This document shows positions 1-10,279 of a DNA stretch of 64,000 nt, in pieces. A model generated the notes under the pieces. It did not search any database and was not told where the DNA came from. It worked only from the letters and a program-made list of their open reading frames with translations. How positions within the stretch are numbered: position 1 is the stretch's first letter; every line of letters begins with the position of its first letter. The stretch is from Anodontia alba (Eukaryota; Mollusca; Bivalvia; Lucinida; Lucinidae), in contig OZ024836.1 in NCBI GenBank assembly GCA_964016985.1, positions 37,690,152 to 37,754,151 of the forward strand. Direction: 5' to 3'. Both the position numbers and the translations under genes were made by a program.

Positions 1-588
1 TTTTTAATGACAGATTGTATCTGTCATTCTTCGTTGCCGCGCACGGTTTTAAAGTGACTTTGACTACTATTCAATTTCATATTCATCCGCGCACAAAAGT
101 AGACCCAATGTTTCAATGTGCGTATATTAGTACGCCATTGAAGATCTGTCCATACAAAAGTAGTGCAACTTGTGCTTGATCTATGGCGAGAGTCACTGAG
201 CGCAGGCTGATCAGCGCCTTTGTTGTTCGCTGTAGCTCTTTTTTTCCAAAGGAAGAAGCGTCTCACAAACTTAAATGGAGAACAGAATGATACCTGGAAT
301 TTATTAGTTTCTCATAGAATCTGTCATTTCAGGGCTATTCAACCCTTTGATTTGTGGAGAAATTAAACCAAAAAATGTTTATTCGGCTATCCCGCTTATC
401 TAGTGCTATGTAAGAAAACAATTTACATGAAATGTCAGATTCTATTTTTTGGGAAAATATTTAAAAAAAAAAAGACAACAAAAAATAAAACAGTATTTTC
501 AAAATTGTAGCTGTTCACTATGCCCAGAGAGGGTTATGATTGATATGACTAGAGCCATAGCTTAAGATACACATAAATATTCAACTGT
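1..588. other. Unassigned AT-rich sequence
   Basis: I see no supportable gene. Around 195-240 there is a short stretch (GCTGATCAGCGCC, then TTGTTGTTCGCTG) that resembles 28650-28700 and may be a decayed MITE core. Confidence 0.4.
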
Positions 589-589
589 C

Positions 590-740
590 TTAAGGGGAAT
601 AGATACACTTTCAGGGTAGGTAACTCTTTTGAATTTGTTTTCCCTCCCTTCTGAAAAGGGGTCTACTCTAAAAGGAAAGAATTTGCTCCCAGGGGGAGCA
701 AATTCTGTCCTTTTAGAGTAGACCCCTTTTCAGAAGTTCT
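590..740. repeat. Foldback MITE (CTTCTGAAAAGGGGTCTAC arms)
   Basis: Bases 648-692 and 693-736 form a nearly perfect palindrome with almost no loop. The left flank TTAAGGGGAATAGATACAC recurs inverted at 36130-36155, so the outer end of this family is probably TTAAGGGGAAT. Related copies lie at 14330-14450 and 35760-36155. Confidence 0.75.
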
Positions 741-887
741 TGGTATGCATAAAAGTAAACAGGAAGTAACAAAACTTGTCTCCTATGCCTCAAACTGAAA
801 GAAGTTGGAGAGGTATATTGCTTTTGGGTTCTTCATCAGTTCAGTTGTTCATCCATCCATTCATTCATCTCCATTATTTTTTGTGGA

Positions 888-913
888 TTTTTTTTTTTTT
901 TTTTTTTTTTTTT
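888..913. repeat. Poly-T tract (26 bp)
   Basis: An uninterrupted T run. The long open frame crossing it is translated homopolymer, not a gene. Confidence 0.9.
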
Positions 914-1175
914 CAGTTTGTGACTGGTTCACTGGCACAGGTTCACTGGCACTTTTTTCAGTGTGAGAGTGCCAATGCTTACATCAATAAATTCCACAAA
1001 AATGAAATTCAATCTTGTTATGGCATATTGTGTAGGAGCAGTTTGATTTGGGTCTATATACTTGATACTGTTTGCATAGTTTTGCTTGTCTGGAAATTTA
1101 GGGTAAATACAGTTAAGGAAATAGACAGATACAGATATTTCCTAAAAAAACAAAACAAAAAAAAACAACATAATT

Positions 1176-1256
1176 ATATTGTTGGTATTCATTTAGAAGG
1201 GCCTTGTTGAGGCACTTCTAATGAGTATCCAAAAGATATGGTTTTAAATAACCCAA
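1176..1256. repeat. Degenerate H1 hairpin
   Basis: The arms GTTGGTATTCATTTAGAAGGGCC and GGCACTTCTAATGAGTATCC match the H1 palindrome seen more cleanly at 3270-3379. The outer arms have decayed. Confidence 0.6.
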
Positions 1257-1358
1257 AAATATCAATACATTTTTCAAACAAAAAACAAAACAAAACAAAA
1301 AAAAAACAATGCCTTATCAAGAGCTATAATCTTAACCTTACCACTCTCTAGGCTAAAT

Positions 1359-1514
1359 CAGCAGATGACAAATTGGTGACATTTTTCTAATTTTTTCCAG
1401 AAAACAAGATTAGACATTTCATGCAAATTGTCTCCAATGGAGACAATTTGCATGAAATGTCAAATCCTGTTTTCTAGGAGAAAATAAAAAAAATATTTGG
1501 AATGTCATCTGCTG
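1359..1514. repeat. H3 foldback MITE, copy 1
   Basis: The terminal inverted repeat is CAGCAGATGACA/TGTCATCTGCTG. Inner arms contain CATTTCATGCAAATTGTCTC and its complement around 1435-1440, so nearly the whole element can fold. Each arm carries an ATGCAAAT octamer. Confidence 0.8.
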
Positions 1515-1659
1515 AAAAATGTTTCACCCAGAGTGGTAAGCATTAAGTGGATTATCATGTCATGTGTCTGGGAAGCAAAAAATTCAGTGAATCAGCATTA
1601 TGAAAGTGAATTCCTATCCATACACAGAAAATTAACACAGAGCATCCTGGGTAAAAATT

Positions 1660-1832
1660 CAGCAAATGACATTTTGAAATATTTTTCTTATTTTGCCCAG
1701 AAAAGAGGATTTGACCTTTCATGCAAATTGTCTCTTTAGATGAAATGCATGAAATGTCAAATGCTCTTTTCTGGGGGAAAAAAAAACAAAAACAAAAACA
1801 AGAAAAAAACCCCATCAATTTGTCATCTGCTG
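1660..1832. repeat. H3 foldback MITE, copy 2
   Basis: The termini are CAGCAAATGACA and TGTCATCTGCTG. The arms match copy 1, but the apex holds about 20 extra bases (TTTAGATGAAATG) and the right arm has an A/C-rich insertion. Confidence 0.8.
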
Positions 1833-1921
1833 AATTTTTCCAGAGTGCAGTAAGTGTAAAAAATGAATACATGCACACCATCTTTACACTGGGTATTCTT
1901 ACAGAGGACTGGGATGCGCCG

Positions 1922-2201
1922 TCCGACTGGAGACCAGGAGGTCGTGAGTTCAACCCCCGCCGAGGTCGGCAACATTCTTTCGTGGAGATTGATCGTGATA
2001 TATTTTCTACAGTCATTCTCTCCCTTCTGCTGATTCAAACAGGGCAGTTGTCAGTTTCTGGTGAAAGAATGTGCACAATACTGGTTAACCACTTAGAGGA
2101 CTAAGCCTGCCCAGTAAACGTGTGGTTAGGTAAACTGACCGCGCTCGACATAACCCCATTGGGTTGACTGGGCCGTAAAACCTCAACACAAACAAACAAA
2201 A
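1922..2201 (+). mobile_element. SINE-A, 5'-truncated, with target duplication
   Basis: This is a tRNA-derived SINE whose head begins inside the tRNA-like region; a box-B match (GAGTTCAACCC) is present. The body contains GGGCAGTTGTCAGTTTCTGG and the tail is (AAAC)n after GGGCCGTAAAACCTCAACAC. A 14-bp duplication CTTACAGAGGACTG flanks it at 1908-1921 and 2202-2215. The full-length reference copy is 32275-32582. Confidence 0.9.
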
Positions 2202-2330
2202 CTTACAGAGGACTGACAAACAGTGTAGACCCAGATAATGTGTTATTTACTTGTAATCAGTTGGACAAAAAGGTTTGGTCAGACAATGTAGAGTTTTTGC
2301 AACTTTAATGACTGATCTCATGGATCCATA

Positions 2331-2543
2331 TTAACCCATTGTATACTGAATAGACTCTCCCACACTATATATTGGAAGAGTCCAGTTTCAATTTTAGGTA
2401 CACCTGGCTATGAGATTTACATATTCCCAGAGAAAAATGGCTAACTATTTGCAAACAATGGAGACCATGATCAGACGTCATGTTCTGTGTATGTACTGTT
2501 TGCCAATTACCCTTTTACGGGTCTCCCGACTACAATGGGTTAA
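2331..2543. mobile_element. TTAA-flanked MITE (TTAACCCATTGTA family), copy 1
   Basis: The ends are TTAACCCATTGTATACTG and CTACAATGGGTTAA. The centre carries a weak H2 core (TTTGCAAACAATGGAGACC...TACTGTTTGCC). The TTAA flanks suggest a piggyBac-type target, but the terminus differs from the CCCTTGTC family. A second copy is at 46939-47166. Confidence 0.75.
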
Positions 2544-2761
2544 CCCATTTATGCCTAGTGTCCTATAAAAGAGACAATGGCAAACTGTGTAGACCCAGAT
2601 CAGATGCCACAGAATCTGATCAGGGTCTACAATGTTTGCATTACACCAAGGAATTTCTATAAAACATACTTATCATAAATACCAGCCAGACACTCTTTAT
2701 TTGGAAATAGACCAGTCCAAATAGCTATGGTAGAAGAGTCCACTCTGCATAACTGGGTTAA
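2540..2761. mobile_element. TTAA-flanked MITE abutting the previous one
   Basis: It begins TTAACCCATTTATGCCTAG, sharing the TTAA with its neighbour, and ends CTGCATAACTGGGTTAA. It has a clear H2 core (GGCAAACTGTGTAGACCCAG...GGGTCTACAATGTTTGC). The interior right half differs from copy 1, so this is a related subfamily. Confidence 0.7.
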
Positions 2762-2776
2762 AGGAGTATCAAAATA

Positions 2777-2850
2777 TATATTTTTCCTATTTCTCCACAA
2801 AACATACATTGTGGATACACATTAGATTTGCCTCAGTAAGGCCCTCCAGC
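2777..2850. repeat. Left half of an H1 hairpin
   Basis: The sequence CTATTTCTCCACAAAACATACATTGTGG followed by ACATTAGATTTGCCTCAGTAAGGC matches an H1 left arm and apex. No right arm remains. Confidence 0.5.
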
Positions 2851-2941
2851 CATAAAACTGCAGTCGCACTGTTTTAAAGCAGTGCCTATTTTCTATGTTT
2901 AATACTTGCTGTGAAAGCATATTGGACTCATTTAACTCATA

Positions 2942-3155
2942 TTAACCCTTGTCATGCTGAATATATAAAAATGCCACGCCCACTTCTATTTTTCAGCCAA
3001 TCAGATTACTTGATCCAGATGGCTGGTATAAATGTACATACTCAATGGCAAACAGTGCAGATCCAGATCAGTTGGCTTCTTCAGAAGCCAACTAATCTGG
3101 ATCTACACTGTTTGCAAAGGCAGGGTATATCCGGGTTCAGCAGGACTAGGGTTAA
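2942..3155. mobile_element. piggyBac-type MITE (pB), copy 1
   Basis: TTAA flanks both ends. The terminal repeats are CCCTTGTCATGCTGAA and TTCAGCAGGACTAGGG, and a central H2 palindrome runs from CAGTGCAGATCCAGATCAG to CTGGATCTACACTG. TTAA plus CCC termini are typical of piggyBac elements; no transposase is present. Confidence 0.85.
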
Positions 3156-3269
3156 AATACCACAGAAAGAAATAATGCCACAATATGTGCCTTAAATAAT
3201 CACTTCTGTTAAAATATTTATTCCATAGCTATTGATAAGATGCTTATTTCAGTCCAAAAGTATTGATAT

Positions 3270-3379
3270 CTTTTTATTTCTCCACAAAAAGATATTTTGT
3301 GGGTACTCATTAGAAGTGCCTCGGTGAGGCACTTCTAATAAGTACCCATAACATATCTTTTTGTGGAGAAATAAGAAAA
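3270..3379. repeat. H1 hairpin
   Basis: The arms run from TTTATTTCTCCACAAAAAG to its complement near 3379, through TGTGGGTACTCATTAGAAG and GCCTCGGTGAGGC at the apex. It is one of the cleaner H1 copies. Confidence 0.85.
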
Positions 3380-3627
3380 ATATGAACACTTTTTGGTTGA
3401 AAAATATGCCTTTTCACAGGACTTGTTAAGTATGGGCTCAGGGTGTTTGATGATAATACTCCCAGAATTTAATTCTTGGGATAATTTTCTCTAGTTCTCC
3501 ATGAAAACATGTAATATTGATACTTATTTAAGCACATACACTCCAAAGACACCTGTTATCCATCCAAACTCAGCAAGACTCAGTAATAAGCTATGCTGTT
3601 TACTCAGCATACCAAGCTTATTCAGAT

Positions 3628-3925
3628 GCTTTTTTCGCATCTGACTGCAGTACCAGGGGTCACAAGTTTGAACTCCAGTTTATCCACATACCTTTCTTGG
3701 AGATTGATCATGAAATAATTTCTATGGTCATTCTCCTCCCTTACACCGATTCAAGAAGGGCAGCTGTCAGATAATGGGGATGGGGAATGTATGTGCACAA
3801 GTACTGGTTAACCACTTAGAGGATTATATAAGCCTGTCCAGTAAAAGAGTGAGTAGGTTACCTGACCAGCTTGATATGACCTTAACAGTGTTTACTGGGC
3901 TGTAAAACTCCAACTCAAACAAGCT
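3628..3925 (+). mobile_element. SINE-A, diverged copy
   Basis: It matches the SINE-A body (GGAGATTGATCATGAAATA, CACTTAGAGGA, ACTGGGCTGTAAAACTCCAA) with many substitutions. It retains the 3' variant GACCTTAACAGTG, which contains the TTAA hit by a MITE at 14582. Confidence 0.8.
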
Positions 3926-3976
3926 CAAATACATTTTGTTCAAAACCTCTATCTTATCCTGAGGCCTGTGAGATCT

Positions 3977-4220
3977 GGGCCTAGTTGTTCAAAGCGTTGT
4001 TAGCTTAACGAGCTCGTTAAGGGTCATTTTGTTAACTGTTTTAGCAGATTCAATACACAATATTCTGAAATTTTTTGCTGAAAAAATGTGAGTAGCTTTT
4101 GCAGTGCAAAAGCTACTCACATTTTTTCAGCAAAAAATTTCAGCATATTTGCAAATCACTCGATGTAAATTTTAACGAATCGTTAACTAGCGATGTCGTT
4201 AGCTTTGAACAACTGGGCCC
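3977..4220. mobile_element. MITE with GGGCCTAGTTGTTCAAAG termini, copy 1
   Basis: The ends are GGGCCTAGTTGTTCAAAGC and GCTTTGAACAACTGGGCCC. A central palindrome (AAAATGTGAGTAGCTTTTGC and complement) sits at 4083-4128. Copy 2 is at 57539-57778 with the same core. Confidence 0.85.
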
Positions 4221-4541
4221 TGGATTTTTACTATTTGCATAAACCTCACAGACACCTTTTCTTACAGTGCGGCGCATTTATTTTCTGCTTCTGCTAGCGT
4301 GAAGACAGGAATTATGAGACAATGTAGTCTGTAAAGCCTATGATTTCCTGTCCATAATACATTCTCCCAGTTTCACTAGCTTGCACAATATGATATTTAT
4401 GATAATTGTCTTGTAGAAATTATTCTTTATTATTGTCCATAAAACACAATGCCTCATCAAACTGTCTGTCAAAGCATTATTTTTTACTTGTTTATAGTAA
4501 TGCTTTCATAGCTACAGATAAGAGGGCTATCCACATAAAAG

Positions 4542-4652
4542 TTTTCTTATTTCTAGATGAAAACATATGTTGTGGGTACTCATTAGAAGCGCCTTGCCAA
4601 GGCGCTTCTAATGAGTACCCACAACATATGTTTACATTGAGAAATAAGAAAA
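4542..4652. repeat. H1 hairpin
   Basis: The arms contain AAACATATGTTGTGGGTACT and its complement, with AGAAGCGCC and GGCGCTTCT at the apex. The left shell (ATAGCTACAGATAAGAGGG) recurs beside the copy at 13556. Confidence 0.85.
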
Positions 4653-4880
4653 TTGTCAATACTTTTCGGTAGACAAAAAAAGAACCTTGTCTGGACCAAT
4701 GGCTTTTAACCAATTTACCATAAACAGATCTTTATTTTGTGATTAATCAATAATTGGATTCCCACTGAGTAATGATTCGTTATTGTATTTTTTTTATCAG
4801 GGAAAGGATAATGTATGGCTTTGGGAAATGTGTTTTTTTCCCCTACAAAGCTGTAGAATTTCTCACAGAATGTTTGTATA

Positions 4881-5462
4881 TGCCACAACCTCTTTATAAC
4901 AATATTGCTGGGATCCAGTGCCATGTTAGCTAGTGTTGTATCCAAACAAAAATGAATTATATAATACTGAAAAGTGACCATCAGCAATGTATAGATTATA
5001 TAGAAAAAATGATCATAAAATGTCAATTATCTATATAATCTATACATTTTGTTTGGATACAGCATCTTAGGGTCCATCTCTAAACTGTTTTATATCCAAA
5101 ACCATGTTATAATTAACCATGTTGCTTGTTTGTGTTGAGGTTTTACGGCCCAGTCAACCCAATGGGGTCATGTCAAGTGCAGTCAGTTTACCTAGCCATA
5201 CATTTACTGGGCAGGTTTAATCCTCTAAGCGGTTAACCAGTATTGTGCACATTCTTTCGCCAGAAACTGACAACTGCCCTTCTTGAATCAGCGGAAGGGA
5301 GAGAATGACCCGTAGAAAATACTTCATGATCAATCGCCATGAAAGAATGTTGCCAACCTCGGTGGGGGTTGAACCCACGACCTCCTGGTCTCCAGTCGGA
5401 CGGCGCATCCAACTGAGCCACCGAGGCCAGCTTAATCATGTTGTAAAAATGAGGTTGCTGTG
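4881..5462. mobile_element. TA-target MITE interrupted by a SINE
   Basis: The left end is TGCCACAACCTCTTTATAAC after TA. The right end GAGGTTGCTGTG before TA lies beyond an inserted SINE-A at 5125-5431. A central palindrome holds TGTATAGATTATAT arms. It is related to the cleaner copy at 59677-59896. Confidence 0.75.
5125..5431 (-). mobile_element. SINE-A, near full length
   Basis: On the minus strand it has box A (TGGCTCAGTTGGATG), box B (GGTTCAACCCC), the SINE-A body and an AAAC tail. The duplication TTAACCATGTTG/TTAATCATGTTG flanks it at 5113-5124 and 5432-5443. It lies inside the 3' end of the TA MITE. Confidence 0.9.
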
Positions 5463-5518
5463 TAGGTAGTTTTCTTATTTCTTTGCAAGAAGAACAACTA
5501 ACAACATACAGTAGAACT

Positions 5519-5867
5519 TAGTGGCTCGAACCCCGATGGCCTGTTTACCATGGATGTGTTGAACACGTTCTTGAGTCCGCAGGGATTTCCTCCAAATACG
5601 ATGTACAGATAATTAAGGGCGATTTTCTTCTTTTATCTTGTAAATGTATGCTGTGTGTACTCATTAGAATTGCCTCTATGAGGCAATTCTAATGAGTACA
5701 CACAGCATACATTTAAAATATAGAACACCGAAAAGATATCCCACAATTATCTCCATTGTGCCTCCTGGTGTGGCACTGATAGTATTAACCTTCCGAGGCT
5801 CGAACTACCGCTGTCTCGAACAAATTTTCATGGTCCCAAAGGGGTTCGAGCCATCGAAGTTTGACTG
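5519..5867. mobile_element. pogo/Tigger-like MITE carrying an H1 core, copy 1
   Basis: TA flanks at 5517-5518 and 5868-5869. The termini are CAGTAGAACTTAGTGGCTCG and its partner CGAGCCATCGAAGTTTGACTG. CAGT..AACCTC-type ends with TA duplication are typical of pogo/Tc1-mariner relatives. The centre (5645-5710) is an H1 variant with GTGTGTACTCATTAGAATTG. Copy 2 is at 49830-50184. Confidence 0.8.
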
Positions 5868-5869
5868 TA

Positions 5870-6060
5870 ATGGCCTGTGCCATGTGAAAACTGTATCTTC
5901 AGGCATGACAGCAAAGGCCCAGATCAGCCTGCACATACTCATAGTCTAATCAAGGTCTGCACTAGCTGTTCACTAACAGAATCATTGGATACTACAGAAT
6001 GTATTAATAAAGAGCAAAGGCCCGGATGATACTTTGTTGCTGTTTGAGAAAATAATACTG
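5870..6060. repeat. Decayed MITE similar to 39990-40170
   Basis: Both copies share GCCCAGATCAGCCTGC-like text, an inverted TAGTCTGATCAGGGCC-like arm, and AGAATCATTGGATACT. The termini are not clear. Confidence 0.5.
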
Positions 6061-6063
6061 TAT

Positions 6064-6295
6064 TTTGGGCCCCTGTAGCCTAGTGGATTATAAGGAGAGT
6101 TGACTCTTAATGCATCAGGTGTCTCACCGCTGCGGTTTTAGCCTCACTCAGGTCACATGTGGGAAAGCCAAGTTTTGCTTACGGAGGTGGTTTTTCCCCA
6201 GGCTCTCCAGTTTTCGCCCACCTTTGATGAACGATCGGCTTGATATAAGTGAAATATTCTTGAAAGGGCCGTAAAACCAAAATCAAAGAAATAAA
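6064..6295 (+). mobile_element. SINE-B, copy 1
   Basis: A tRNA-like head (TAGCCTAGTGGATTATAAGG, with a degraded box B) is followed by GGTTTTTCCCCAGGCTCTCC and TTTTCGCCCACC. The tail is GGGCCGTAAAACCAAAATC. The CTCCGG..ACTCCGG-like block belongs to a conserved metazoan SINE central domain; I cannot assign the named domain. A better copy is at 14834. Confidence 0.8.
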
Positions 6296-6387
6296 AATAC
6301 TGTATGTATCCTGACTATTTTGACAGACAAGTCGGAGCAAACAATGTAGACCCAGATCAGACATGGCATTCTGATCAGATGAGAAGT

Positions 6388-6444
6388 GTCCTGGTTAGCG
6401 TTCTCAACTTTGGGTCATGAGGTCCCCGGTTCGAATCCCACTGA
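6388..6444 (+). repeat. tRNA-like SINE head fragment
   Basis: GGTTAGCGTTCTCAACTTTG and a perfect box B (GGTTCGAATCC) are present. No folding acceptor stem is visible, so this is a retroposed head rather than a tRNA gene. Confidence 0.55.
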
Positions 6445-6639
6445 AGGTGGAATTCAGCTCATGACTATATGGCACTTCATTGCACAGACCCTTTCATTAT
6501 CACCCTTCCATTGTCTTGATAATACAAATTGACTTAACCCTTACAAGTAATATCTGTAAAGAACAGATACATGACGTAGGAACGAAAGTATATTTACATA
6601 CTTATAACAATGAAAAAAGGGAACGGGACAGATTCATAA

Positions 6640-6731
6640 AAAAAAAAAAAAAAAAAAAAAAAAATTCTGGGTTTCGAACCTGCAACGTTCTGCATGGTAG
6701 GCAAATCCTCTCCCGATTGAGCTATGGAGGC
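6640..6731 (-). repeat. tRNA-like head followed by T-run
   Basis: Reading the minus strand, GCCTCCATAGCTCAATCGGG (box A) and GGTTCGAAACCC (box B) are followed directly by about 24 T, a strong Pol III terminator. The 3' acceptor half that would pair with GCCTCC is missing. I read it as a tRNA-derived retroposon head, not a functional tRNA. Confidence 0.6.
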
Positions 6732-7164
6732 TGTATCGGTGCCACCCGAAAACAAATTATATATTGCTAAGCAGCTACAGTTTTCTACAGCTAAGAATAA
6801 ACATAGCTCAATAGTGTGCGTATGGAAGGACAAAGAATACAGTATCGTTTGAAAAGAATTATAAGTTTCCTGTTTTTATTTCTTAGTATTTTCCTGTTTA
6901 GGTTTGTCCTAACCTCGCAGTTTTACCGTGATCTTGAAAACACTTTTCAAAGCATAATGTACAATGACTAAGATGGCGTGCCGTCTTATGGTAATAACAG
7001 AAAAGGTCGTCGTGCAGGTTCTTTTTTGATTGTAAGGCATAATCGTGATTTCATATAGGTGCTCAAGACTATGAGCTTAAATGACTACGTCGAAAAACGC
7101 CAAGAAAACCTACATCTGAAGTTGTCTGTTTATGTTGTCTTGCAAACTTTTCAAACCTATTTTT

Positions 7165-7245
7165 GCATACAGGCAAACAGTGTGGACCAGATCAGACTTC
7201 TCCTAAAGGAGCAGTCTGATCTGGGTCCACACTGTTTGCAGCAAT
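7165..7245. repeat. H2 palindrome
   Basis: GCAAACAGTGTGGACCAGATCAG pairs with the segment ending CTGGGTCCACACTGTTTGC, joined by a short AGGAG apex. No outer MITE ends were recognised. Confidence 0.7.
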
Positions 7246-7401
7246 GACTCTTAAAATCACAAGCAGATGACAAAACAGATGACAATTGTTGTGATTGGTT
7301 AAACGGGAGGTAAAACAATAAGTCATCATCATCTGATCAGTGTCGCCACAGAACACACTATCTGATCACAGTCTGCACTGTTTGCCACTTACTCGGCAAT
7401 T

Positions 7402-7790
7402 TTAACCCTTGTCCTGCTGAACCTGGATATGCTCTGTCTTTGCAAACAGTGTAGATCCAGATGAGTTGGTTTCTGAAGAAGCCAACTGATCTGGATCTGC
7501 ATTGTTTGTCAGTCAGTATGTGAATTTATATCAACAATCTGGATCATTCTGATTGGCGGACAATTAGAAGTGGGCATGACTTCTGAAATCTTCTCTTGCT
7601 GAACACAACATTCCCTGCTTAGCAAACAGTGTAGATTCAGATCAGTTGGCTTCTGAGGAAGCCAACTGATCTGGATCTACACTGTTTGTCAATCAGTATG
7701 TGAATTTATTTCAACAATCTGGATCAAGTAATCTGATTGGCTGACAATTTGATGTTGGCATTTAAATTTATTCAGCATGACAAGAATTAA
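7402..7790. mobile_element. Dimeric pB MITE
   Basis: It starts at TTAACCCTTGTCCTGCTGAA and ends ATTCAGCATGACAAGAATTAA. Inside are two complete H2 palindromes and two copies of GTATGTGAATTTAT...CAACAATCTGGATCA, so a second unit joins the first near 7600-7615 without an intact internal terminus. Confidence 0.75.
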
Positions 7791-7796
7791 GACTTC

Positions 7797-8375
7797 ATTG
7801 ATTGTGTTGGAGTTTAACAACACATCAACCCTTGTGGTTCATTTCTTGTCATCTCCCAGAGGAAGGGAGAAAGAATAGTAGAGGAGATGAAAGAGAGAGA
7901 CAGGGAAGAAAGAAGAATAGGAATGAAAGTGAAGAAACTGTAGGAATAAAAACATTACCCCTCCACCCTTACCTGCTACAAGGATAGCAAGCCTTGCCCA
8001 GTTGTAAGCCAATACCAGATGGATGCCTCGGTGATGTAAGATACACAACACCTTCGCCACACCCAACCATGGTCGGGTGGTGCGAAGGTGTCCTGTATCT
8101 TTCATCACCGGGGTGTCCAACTGATATTGGCCTACAGTTGTGCAAGGCCTGCTATCCTTGTAGCAGGTAAGGATTGCTATCCTTGTAGCAGGTAAGGGCA
8201 GAGGGGGAATGTTTTTATTTCTTCTGTTTCTTCACTTTCATTCTTGTTCCTCGTTCTTCCCTGTTCCTCTCTTTCATCTCTTCTACTAACTCTTCTATCT
8301 CTTTTCTCCCTTTCTCTGGGAGACGACACAAAATGACCCACAAGGGTTGATGTGTCATTAAACCCCAACACAATT
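7797..8375. repeat. Long inverted duplication of repeat R (about 280-bp arms)
   Basis: The segment from about 7800 reads inward as the complement of 8160-8372, meeting near CCATGGTCGGGTGGTGCG at 8068. Both arms carry ACCCACAAGGGTTGATGTG-type ends, the purine-rich GGGAGAAAG block and CTACAAGGATAGCAAGCC. Single-arm copies of R are at 40270 and 44745. Confidence 0.8.
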
Positions 8376-8449
8376 AATCAGTAGGTTTTCATGGAGAATT
8401 AATAAGAAAAATTAATCTTCAGAATAACTTTTCTGAAGGCCTGTTGAAA

Positions 8450-9230
8450 GCAAGCTATGACTAGAAAAATTAATTCATGGTGGATGATTCGTTCGTCCCC
8501 AAGGATATCATCAGCTCAGTATCAGTTCCTAAGTGCTGAGGTTGATACTGCGATGTTAAGGTCAGTACAGTGTACTTAAGTACTGAAATAAATAACTATT
8601 TTATACCAAAGTCTTTGTTATAGTACAAAGTCAAAAATGTTCTAAAACTAAGACTGACTTGTCAAAATGACATGTATCTTAGCGGGTTCAGGAACTAATT
8701 TTTAGGCTTATTTTGCTTTCCACATGTCTTGCTGCTTGCCAAGACATGAGCATCATACGTTTCATTTCCAAACTTTGGGGTTTAGTTACACTGATGAAGT
8801 TTAAATAACAGAAAGGCCTCTGTGGTACTAAATTAGGTATAGTTAAGCTCATATTGTTAGAGTAGTGTAGAGAGGTCAGCCTGCACATTTGCACTGTTTA
8901 ATCAGTGTTACCAGTGCTAGTATCTGAGAGCAGAATCATGTCACAAGAAAAGACATGTCAGAAAGCTGTGACTCGAAGCAACATGAAATGATGTATACTT
9001 TCAGAGCTGAAAATAGTGGGCTATTTGGGCCACACTTCCGTATTACACCTTATTATAGGGAGTTACCCCCTTGAGGTGCAGGGATATCTAATAAGCATTG
9101 CTTATTGATACGTTTTTCATTTTAACAAAAATCCACAGACAACAAAAAGCATGCAAAATTATCAAGCATGTAAAGAGTTTAGATATTTTCTTTTGATGGT
9201 GAGTATATTCATTGCTTTAGATAAGAAGAG
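8450..9230. other. Unassigned sequence
   Basis: I see no supportable gene or recognised repeat. The short ORF on the minus strand at 8688-8894 has no family signature. Confidence 0.4.
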
Positions 9231-9239
9231 AAACAGATT

Positions 9240-9428
9240 GTTGTTTTTTCTTATTTTTCCACAAAATCATATACTGTGGGCAAGGGTCAAGATAAGAGTG
9301 CTTATCAGCTAAATAGTTTTCTTATTTCTTGATGAAAACATATGTTGTGGGTACTCATTAGAAGCGCCTCACCGAGGCGCTTCTAATGAGTACCCACAAC
9401 ATACTTTTTTGTCGAGCATTAAGAAAAC
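9240..9428. repeat. H1 hairpin with preceding half copy
   Basis: A partial left arm (CTTATTTTTCCACAAAATCA) at 9250-9290 precedes a complete hairpin at 9317-9428 with GAAGCGCCTCACCGAGGCGC at its apex. Another degraded arm follows at 9480-9550. Confidence 0.75.
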
Positions 9429-9726
9429 TATAGATACTTTTTGGTTAAAAAAAGTGCCTTAATTATCAAGAGATATGCTCTCATTAAAAGCACCTCAGAG
9501 AGTGCCAATAACATATGTTTTCATGGAGAAATAAGAAAAATATCAATACATTTTGGTTGAAAAGTGCATTACCCTAGTGCTGTGCTTCTAGAACTATTCA
9601 TGAACTGTAGAGCTATTCATGAACTGTTCCTCATTACATGACCACATTTGTTAAGCAGTCACCATAGTTTTTCATATCTTTCAAAAGGCATATTCTGTGG
9701 TAATTTGCCTCTATCAAGCATATATC

Positions 9727-9939
9727 TTAACCCTAGTCCTGCTGGACCTGGATTTATCCTGCCTTTGCAAACAGTGTAGATCCAGATCAGTTGGCTTCTG
9801 AAGAAGCCAACTGATCTGGATCTGCACTGTTTGCCATTAAGTATGTGAATTCATATCAACAATCTGGCTCAAGTAATCTGATTGGCTGAAAATTGGAAAT
9901 GGGCTTGGCAACTTAACTTATTCAGCATGGCAAGGGTTA
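9727..9939. mobile_element. pB MITE, copy 3
   Basis: The left end is TTAACCCTAGTCCTGCTG and the right end ATTCAGCATGGCAAGGGTTAG. The right TTAA has mutated to TTAG. The central stem is nearly perfect around TTCTGAAGAAGCC. Confidence 0.85.
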
Positions 9940-10105
9940 GAACAATCACTTTATACCCCAAATAAGCTTGTCTAGGACAGGTGACATTGTAACAGATTTC
10001 AAATTTACATAAAGCATACATGTAACCCTTTCTTTTGATGTGGGGTATATTTTTCATTGCTTTAGATTAGAGAGGTATCGGGTAAATATTTTTTTCTTTT
10101 CTTTT

Positions 10106-10279
10106 TTGTTTGAGTTGGAGTTTTACAGTCCAGTCAACATTATTAAGGTCATATTGAGCCAGTCAGTTTACCGAACCACACATTTACTGGGCAGGCATAG
10201 TCCTATAATCAGTTAATCCGTACTTGTGCACATTCTTTTGCCAGAAACTGACAACTGACCTTCCTGAATCAGCGGAAGT
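10106..10279 (-). mobile_element. SINE-A, 3' part
   Basis: The minus-strand tail and body (GAGTTTTACGG-like, CAGTTGTCAGTTTCTGGC) are present. The head is missing, and an H1 hairpin begins exactly where the SINE stops. Confidence 0.75.

Noticed and set aside
776..1210. 144-residue plus-strand ORF
   Set aside because: It crosses a 26-bp poly-T run and an H1 remnant and has no family signature.
3270..3379. microRNA precursor
   Set aside because: The long near-perfect stem is shared by about 25 dispersed copies, which fits a transposon hairpin; no expression evidence is available.
6640..6731. Functional tRNA gene on the minus strand
   Set aside because: Boxes A and B are good, but the 3' acceptor half is absent and a T-run follows box B directly.
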